Assembly (NCBI GenBank): GCA_964654605.1
Contig: CAZZLW010000069.1
Span: 34,102 to 98,101, forward strand
From: Raineya sp964654605
GTDB taxonomy: Bacteria > Bacteroidota > Bacteroidia > Cytophagales > Thermonemataceae
Reading direction: 5' to 3'
DNA length: 64,000 nucleotides
Part shown: positions 59,753 through 64,000 of the stretch, piece after piece
How the letters are laid out: every line of letters begins with the position of its first letter
How positions within the stretch are numbered: position 1 is the first letter of the stretch
Made by a program: the position numbers and the translations under genes
The notes under the pieces: generated by a model
What the model was told of the DNA's origin: nothing
The model's database searches: none
The model's input: only the letters and a program-made list of their open reading frames with translations

Positions 59753-62320
59753 TTAATCTTTCACAATTTTTTTGAGGGCAATTTCACCTGTTTGTGTTTT
59801 AATTTTGAGCAGGTACATTCCAGTAGGCAAAGCCGATATATTGATAAACTTCTCTTCAAAATTAGGTTTGTAGGCGACTATTTGCCCTTGTATATTCAGA
59901 ACCTCCAAAGACTGAATTTGTACGTTTCTATCCTGAACGGCAATTTCAAAATAATTTTGGAAAGGATTAGGATACACCTCAAAGGCTCTTGATAGCTCCT
60001 CATTGATAGCCAAAGGAGCTCCAATCTCGAAAGTATAAGTTTGGGTAGCTGTACAAGCAACTGTATTCGGAGCACCTGTGGAATTGGTAGCTGTAATGGT
60101 GTAGGTAGTGGCAGGCGAAACAGCTGTGGGTGTGCCCGAAATTACACCCGTATTGGCATTGAGGTTCAAACCTGCGGGCAAGGCGGGCGAAATGCTGTAT
60201 GTAGTTCCTGCTCCCAAAGAACTACTAATTGTAGCTGAATACGCCGAACCCACATTGCCATTGCTGAGTGTAGTGGGTGTGAAAGTAACAACCGTAGGGC
60301 AATTTACTACGAAAGTGTAGAAAATGGCATCGCCGCAAGAGTGGCTATTGCTACCCGCTAAAATTTTCAGATTGAAAGTTCCTGCTTCAGTAGGCGTTCC
60401 TGAGATAGTACCTGTGCTGGTATTCAAACTTAACCCATTGGGCAATCTGCCTACACTCAAATCTAAGGTGTATTGGTTGTAAGTAAGTCCGTTGGGGCTG
60501 CTGGCTTGCACGATTTGGCTGTAAGCTACGCCAAAAGTAGCATTGGGCAAAGTAGCAGGCGTATAATTGAATACAGGGCACTCGATTGTTAAAGAAATAG
60601 AATGGGTAGCTTGGCAGTTTCCACTGGTAGCCGTAATGGTGTAAATAGTGCTGGAAATAGTTTGTAAGGGCGTGCCCGAAATTTCGCCTGTACTTGCATT
60701 GAGGCTTAGCCCTGTGGGTAATGCAGGCGAAATCGTGTAAGTGGGCGAGGTCAGGTCATTAGTATTGACAAAAAAACTAATCGGGCTTCCAACCAAAAGG
60801 CTGCTAGTAGGAACAGTACCCGTGTTGAATGTTACATTCGGACATTCGTTGTAACGCACCAAAAATATATCTCGAAGATTTGCAGGAGCTGTATCTTGCC
60901 CACTAAAAGTAGCTGTACCATTATAGAAGCCTGTCGCCCAAATACGTTCATTACCTGTTGAGTAAGTAATTGCACGACCTTCATCGTCAGCCGTAGAACC
61001 ACCTGAGCGAGCCCAATTAAAGCCCATTGTAGTAGAATTTACGTAAGTAAAAGAAGCTACCAACATATCGGCAGTACCACTACCACTAGAATTGGTGATT
61101 TCATTACTTCCTGTGCTTGAAGGGGTATTGAAATTAGCTATTGCAGACTTGAAATATCCTGTAATAAACACTTTTCCATTATTGCCTAAAGCAATCCCTT
61201 GTCCTACATCATCAAGAGAGCCACCAGCTCTTCTGCCTATTTGGTAGTTGCCACTATTTGCATCATACGCTGCTACAAAAATATCCCAACCACCTGCCGA
61301 AGTAAGTTCATTAGAGCCTGTTGCTGCAGGCGTATTGAAGTTTGCTACATCAAAAAATGCTCCTGTAACATATACGTTCCCAAATTCATCAGCTTTTACA
61401 TCATAGGTTCTATCGGCAAAGCCACCTCCCATTCGTCTTGTCCATTGTACACCACCCGAAAAATCTAACCTGAATAAGAACCCATCTGAACAAGAACTGG
61501 AACAGCCTCCTGCATTGCTGGCATTGATGGTATTTGAGCCATTGACATTCATACTATCATAAAAATCTCCTACTACATATACGCCTCCAATGCCAGTGGC
61601 TATTCCTCTGGGAAATTCATCAAATACACCTCCTGCACGTCTGAGCCATTGCAAAGAACCTGCATTATTGTATTTAGCAACAAAAATATCTGTTCCCCCT
61701 GCTGAAGTAAGTTCATTAGAGCCTGTTGCCGCAGGCGTATTGAAGTTTGCAGTACCCAAAAACGTCCCTAACCAGTACACGTCATTACCTCTTACAGCTA
61801 CTTTAGACATAGAAGCTTCGTTTTGTGTACTACCAGCACGCCTTGCCCACTGAAAATTTCCGTTCAAATCATATTTAGCAAGAAAGGCATCAGCCCCCCC
61901 TGCTGAGGTAAGTTCATTAGAACCCGTAGCCGCAGGTGTATTGAAGTTCATAGTTCCACTAAAATACCCCGTAACATAAACGGCATCACTGCTTACAGCC
62001 ACCCCCCAAGGTTGTGCATCGTCGCCTCCTCCTGCACGTTTTGCCCATAACAAGTTTCCATTGGCATCGTACTTGGCAACAAATATGTTGTTATTGAAGT
62101 TTGGAGACGCAGTAACCGTAATGGAAGAGCCATTAAAATTTAATGTTCCGATAAAACGCCCAACAACATATACATTGTTATTGGCATCGTGAGCAATGGC
62201 ATTGCCCTCTTCATTGCCAACGTTGCTACTGCCAGCCCAAGTGAGTACGTCTAAGTTTTGCCCAAATGCAAAAAGCACTTGAAACAAAAACAAGAAAACG
62301 AAAAAGTTAATTTTTTTCAT
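59753..62320 (-). CDS. Secreted SBBP/beta-propeller repeat and Ig-like protein with T9SS sorting domain
   Basis: This 855-residue protein has a signal peptide (FFVFLFLFQVLFAFGQ). It contains SBBP-like repeats from 25 to about 480 (each with NNVYVVGRF, FVAKYDANGNLLWAKRAGG-type strands), three or four putative He_PIG/Ig-like repeats (SPALPTGLSLNASTGEISGT and relatives) and a type A sorting domain (FEVYPNPFQNYFEIAV ... LPTGMYLLKIKTQTGEIALKK). It is likely secreted and possibly an adhesin. The phrase NFNTPAATGSNELTSAGG recurs at least four times, with repeated DNA underneath. The upstream element at 62379 and terminator at 59688 frame a single-gene unit. Confidence 0.86.
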   Translation of the reverse strand: MKKINFFVFLFLFQVLFAFGQNLDVLTWAGSSNVGNEEGNAIAHDANNNVYVVGRFIGTLNFNGSSITVTASPNFNNNIFVAKYDANGNLLWAKRAGGGDDAQPWGVAVSSDAVYVTGYFSGTMNFNTPAATGSNELTSAGGADAFLAKYDLNGNFQWARRAGSTQNEASMSKVAVRGNDVYWLGTFLGTANFNTPAATGSNELTSAGGTDIFVAKYNNAGSLQWLRRAGGVFDEFPRGIATGIGGVYVVGDFYDSMNVNGSNTINASNAGGCSSSCSDGFLFRLDFSGGVQWTRRMGGGFADRTYDVKADEFGNVYVTGAFFDVANFNTPAATGSNELTSAGGWDIFVAAYDANSGNYQIGRRAGGSLDDVGQGIALGNNGKVFITGYFKSAIANFNTPSSTGSNEITNSSGSGTADMLVASFTYVNSTTMGFNWARSGGSTADDEGRAITYSTGNERIWATGFYNGTATFSGQDTAPANLRDIFLVRYNECPNVTFNTGTVPTSSLLVGSPISFFVNTNDLTSPTYTISPALPTGLSLNASTGEISGTPLQTISSTIYTITATSGNCQATHSISLTIECPVFNYTPATLPNATFGVAYSQIVQASSPNGLTYNQYTLDLSVGRLPNGLSLNTSTGTISGTPTEAGTFNLKILAGSNSHSCGDAIFYTFVVNCPTVVTFTPTTLSNGNVGSAYSATISSSLGAGTTYSISPALPAGLNLNANTGVISGTPTAVSPATTYTITATNSTGAPNTVACTATQTYTFEIGAPLAINEELSRAFEVYPNPFQNYFEIAVQDRNVQIQSLEVLNIQGQIVAYKPNFEEKFINISALPTGMYLLKIKTQTGEIALKKIVKD

Positions 62321-62378
62321 AAAATACAGAATTTACGATTTCTTACAAAATTCTGCTTTTATGAATTTTCAAAAATGC

Positions 62379-62429
62379 TTTTCTTTTGAATAAGGGTGCT
62401 TTTTTGATGAAGCAGGCAAGTTTATTGAT
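62379..62429 (-). promoter_or_regulatory. Shared upstream element, copy before the SBBP/T9SS gene
   Basis: Reading minus: ATCAATAAACTTGCCTGCTT, then C, then ATCAAAAAAGCACCCTTATT, then CAAAAGAAAA. It parallels 59640-59690 at a similar distance (about 60 bp) from the downstream start codon. It overlaps the last codons of the LytTR gene. Confidence 0.55.
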
Positions 62430-62646
62430 GAATTTTCTCTAAAAGTCCTTTTTTTCGGTCTTGGGCAAGAGATACTAATTTTCCATTTTCCATTTCTATC
62501 GTAAAATCTTTTTTATCCACACGTTTTATTTTTTCGGTATTGATATAAAAACTTCTGTGCGAACGGAAAAAATTAGAATAACCTTCCAAAAACTCAAAAT
62601 CGGAGATTTCCTTGGAAATCAGAATTTCGGAGGAGTTCTCTATCAC
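62422..62646 (-). CDS. LytTR DNA-binding domain protein, N-terminus unclear
   Basis: The open frame from GTG 62646 gives 74 residues of LytTR type (SEILISKEISDFEFLEGYSN, FFRSHRSFYINTEKIKRV, MENGKLVSLAQDRKKG). The same frame continues upstream without stop to about 62700 and reads KKNIDYALKGSYTKF, which is the expected preceding LytTR strand. No ATG, GTG or TTG lies in that part (only ATT and CTG). The translated domain is therefore probably longer than the standard-start frame, or the gene is decayed. It lies behind the XRE gene and would bind DNA as a response-type regulator. Confidence 0.7.
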   Translation of the reverse strand: MIENSSEILISKEISDFEFLEGYSNFFRSHRSFYINTEKIKRVDKKDFTIEMENGKLVSLAQDRKKGLLEKIHQ

Positions 62647-62677
62647 AAATTTGGTATAACTGCCTTTCAGAGCGTAA

Positions 62678-63049
62678 TCAATGTTCTTTTTGGAGAATAC
62701 TTATCAAAGCCTTAAGGTTTTCAATAAGCTCTTTTTGTGTTTCAACAACTAGTTTTAAAGCTTCACTTTCAACAGAATGCTCTTTCTGATTAAAAATTGT
62801 ACCGTTTTGAATATGGCTATGAGAGTTGTTTTGATTAAAAAACATTTGGTAAGACTCTGGAAGCAATTCCTGAATGGGTATATCAAGTGTTTGACTTATT
62901 TTTATTGCTAAACCGATATCAACACCTAATAACTTATTGCTTTCAATATTATGGATAGTTGTTTGAGATACACCTACTAAATTAGCTAATTCCTCTTGAG
63001 ATAAGCGTTTTAACTCTCTAATCTTTCTAATTTTAGAACCTAATAACAT
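62678..63049 (-). CDS. XRE-family helix-turn-helix transcriptional regulator
   Basis: This 123-residue protein has an N-terminal HTH (GSKIRKIRELKRLSQEELAN, LVGVSQTTIHNIESNK). A short linker leads to a C-terminal coiled-coil (ALKLVVETQKELIENLKALI) that could give dimerisation. The protein is complete, ending LQKEH. It is preceded by a fair promoter (63066-63095) and is followed immediately by the LytTR frame in a different reading phase, sharing the region of its stop codon. Targets unknown; the nearby exported-protein genes are candidates. Confidence 0.85.
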   Translation of the reverse strand: MLLGSKIRKIRELKRLSQEELANLVGVSQTTIHNIESNKLLGVDIGLAIKISQTLDIPIQELLPESYQMFFNQNNSHSHIQNGTIFNQKEHSVESEALKLVVETQKELIENLKALISILQKEH

Positions 63050-63065
63050 AGCTTATTGCTTTCTG

Positions 63066-63095
63066 CAAAAGTAATGAAAATTTGTTTTCATCAAA
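63066..63095 (-). promoter_or_regulatory. Promoter of the XRE regulator gene
   Basis: TTTG (63095-63092), 18 bp, then TACTTTTG (63073-63066) on the minus strand; the -7 box is a full match and the spacing is one base short of the usual range. Transcription would start close to the ATG at 63049. Confidence 0.55.
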
Positions 63096-63154
63096 AAATT
63101 TTTTTTCAAATAAGAAATATTCAGAATTTAATAATCACATAAATCTACACAATT

Positions 63155-63162
63155 TAACTTTG
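63155..63162 (+). promoter_or_regulatory. -7 box for the 63224 lipoprotein gene
   Basis: TAACTTTG matches TAnnTTTG on the plus strand, 61 bp before the ATG. I see no good -33 box (TTTA at 63127-63130 has 24-bp spacing). Confidence 0.4.
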
Positions 63163-63223
63163 CTTTTACAAAAGTCTTTTACAAGGTGTAATTGGCTATA
63201 ATCAAACTTAAACCATTAAAAAA

Positions 63224-63706
63224 ATGAAAAAAATCAAAAAAAACTCTCAAAATTTTGCAGTTTTGTTCTTACTGTTTTTTGGAGTAGTAAGCTGTGATAT
63301 TTTGAGCACAAAAGAGTTGATTACGGATACTGCTATTGAAGAAGATGGAGGTCCTAAACCCAAAAAGAAATTAAAATTTAAACACGATGGATGTGCTGTA
63401 CCTCTTGGTGTTTGCCTACAGATTCCAATAGGTAGAAGTAACGAAGTTTTGACGCAAGAGGAGAGAGATGACTATGTTGGATTTGCATCTTTCAATCTAA
63501 TAAATAATAATTTATTAGAAATTGCTCCTGAAAGACACATTGCTCTTTCAGACGGCTCTGTTCCAATTACACAGGATATAGATATTCTTCCTGAAACGGT
63601 TGTGGAGTTTAGAAGTAAATTTTTAAAGATACGTAAAGGCATTTACCAAATTGATTATTCTAAAAATCAACCTTATGGAGTAGTCAGAGTTCAAGTTTCT
63701 AAATAA
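63224..63706 (+). CDS. Lipoprotein of unknown function
   Basis: This 160-residue lipoprotein has a signal ending FGVVSC (Cys24). The mature part has a charged linker (EEDGGPKPKKKLKFKHDG), one pair of Cys (CAVPLGVC) and a strand-rich C-terminal half (TVVEFRSKFLKIRKGIYQID, then YGVVRVQVSK). No family recognised. A terminator follows, so it is monocistronic. It is followed by another lipoprotein gene at 63770. Confidence 0.75.
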   Translation: MKKIKKNSQNFAVLFLLFFGVVSCDILSTKELITDTAIEEDGGPKPKKKLKFKHDGCAVPLGVCLQIPIGRSNEVLTQEERDDYVGFASFNLINNNLLEIAPERHIALSDGSVPITQDIDILPETVVEFRSKFLKIRKGIYQIDYSKNQPYGVVRVQVSK

Positions 63707-63717
63707 ATTTTTGAACA

Positions 63718-63756
63718 AACAAAGGTTGAATATATTGTATTCAGCCTTTGTTTTAC
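63718..63756 (+). terminator. Terminator of the 63224 lipoprotein gene
   Basis: AACAAAGGTTGAATA pairs with TATTCAGCCTTTGTT over 15 positions (one G-U), with loop TATTG and then TTTACTT. It lies 12 bp after the stop codon. Confidence 0.75.
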
Positions 63757-63769
63757 TTAGAATAGATAT

Positions 63770-64000
63770 ATGAACAAAATTCTCATAGCTTTTACAGTAG
63801 TAATGTTAAACTCTTGTAGCTGGCTTTATGGAGTAAGAGAGCAGAAATTATTTAATAAAGACAAGGCTTTAAAGTCCATCCAGAGAAATCTCCCAGAAGA
63901 TGCCAATTTCTTTTATTCTGATAAAGCATATTTTGACTTCATCAAATCAAAGTTTTTAGATGAGAGCTATAAGAAGTTTTTCTTACAACCATTACAAGCT
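63770..64000 (+). CDS. Lipoprotein, N-terminal part (cut by window end)
   Basis: From ATG 63770 the frame is open to the end of the window (77 codons). It starts with a lipoprotein signal MNKILIAFTVVMLNSC (Cys16), then WLYGVREQKLFNKDKALKSI and EDANFFYSDKAYFDFIKSK. No family can be recognised from the fragment. It is on the same strand as the preceding lipoprotein gene, after a terminator, and may be a neighbour in function. Confidence 0.65.
   Translation, partial: MNKILIAFTVVMLNSCSWLYGVREQKLFNKDKALKSIQRNLPEDANFFYSDKAYFDFIKSKFLDESYKKFFLQPLQA

Noticed and set aside
61080..61950. Possible CRISPR-like repeat array
   Set aside because: The repeats are in frame with a protein gene, vary in spacing (about 200-400 bp) and lack unique spacers of uniform size.

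Overview
The window is a 64-kb chromosomal stretch of a low-GC member of the Bacteroidota, most likely a gliding Cytophagales-type bacterium. The evidence is a gldH gene, several proteins with C-terminal type IX secretion (T9SS) sorting domains, promoters of the Bacteroidota type (TTTG, about 20 nt, then TAnnTTTG), poor Shine-Dalgarno sites, and families typical of the phylum (an alternative GlmU-like nucleotidyltransferase, a deoxyhypusine-synthase-like protein, LytTR and SBBP/T9SS proteins). No species can be named from sequence alone.

Layout. 1-9.4 kb: tail of rplL, then rpoB and rpoC, an intrinsic terminator, and a metallo-hydrolase. 9.4-16.1 kb: a serine-hydrolase lipoprotein and a glycan region (GT2 glycosyltransferase, two FkbM methyltransferases, a GT17 glycosyltransferase, an MsbA-like ABC exporter). 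16.1-19.5 kb: a type II restriction-modification pair inside a tightly spaced minus-strand run that begins with nuoN. 19.5-29.4 kb: an outer-membrane-type protein, prmA, a 1931-residue exported protein with a Lys/Glu/Asp tail, xerD, tRNA-Ala(GGC) with promoter and terminator, and a HEPN/MNT pair. 29.6-39.2 kb: a T9SS serine hydrolase, nuoM, a small overlapping gene, the GlmU-like gene, a T9SS gene flanked by 33-bp direct repeats, a cupin/JmjC-like gene, a TIGR03032-type gene, a MITE-like element, rlpA and tsaE. 39.2-44.2 kb: three small low-complexity lipoproteins, then a deoxyhypusine-synthase-like gene followed by envelope genes, a sugar transferase and purine nucleoside phosphorylase. 44.2-50.9 kb: a four-gene minus-strand unit encoding a WD40/caspase protein, a caspase-less WD40 protein, a FecR-like protein and a CHASE2 membrane protein. 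51.2-54.3 kb: ugd, nuoH and gldH. 54.5-64 kb: a five-gene unit of uncharacterised exported proteins, a large SBBP/T9SS protein, LytTR and XRE regulators, and two lipoproteins, the last cut by the window end.

Functional reading. The housekeeping part (transcription, complex I, tRNA modification, nucleotide salvage) is interleaved with many envelope and secreted proteins. The strongest candidate for an uncharacterised system is the 44.2-50.9 kb unit. Every member has an export signal or membrane segments, so it looks like an envelope-located sensor plus caspase-type protease module. Three mobile or regulatory DNA structures also stand out: a gene cassette bracketed by 33-bp repeats at two convergent stop codons, a 245-bp element with 10-bp inverted ends inserted in the rlpA stop codon, and a duplicated 51-bp upstream element near a LytTR regulator. 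All coordinates, motifs and repeat matches were read by eye; no database search was possible.
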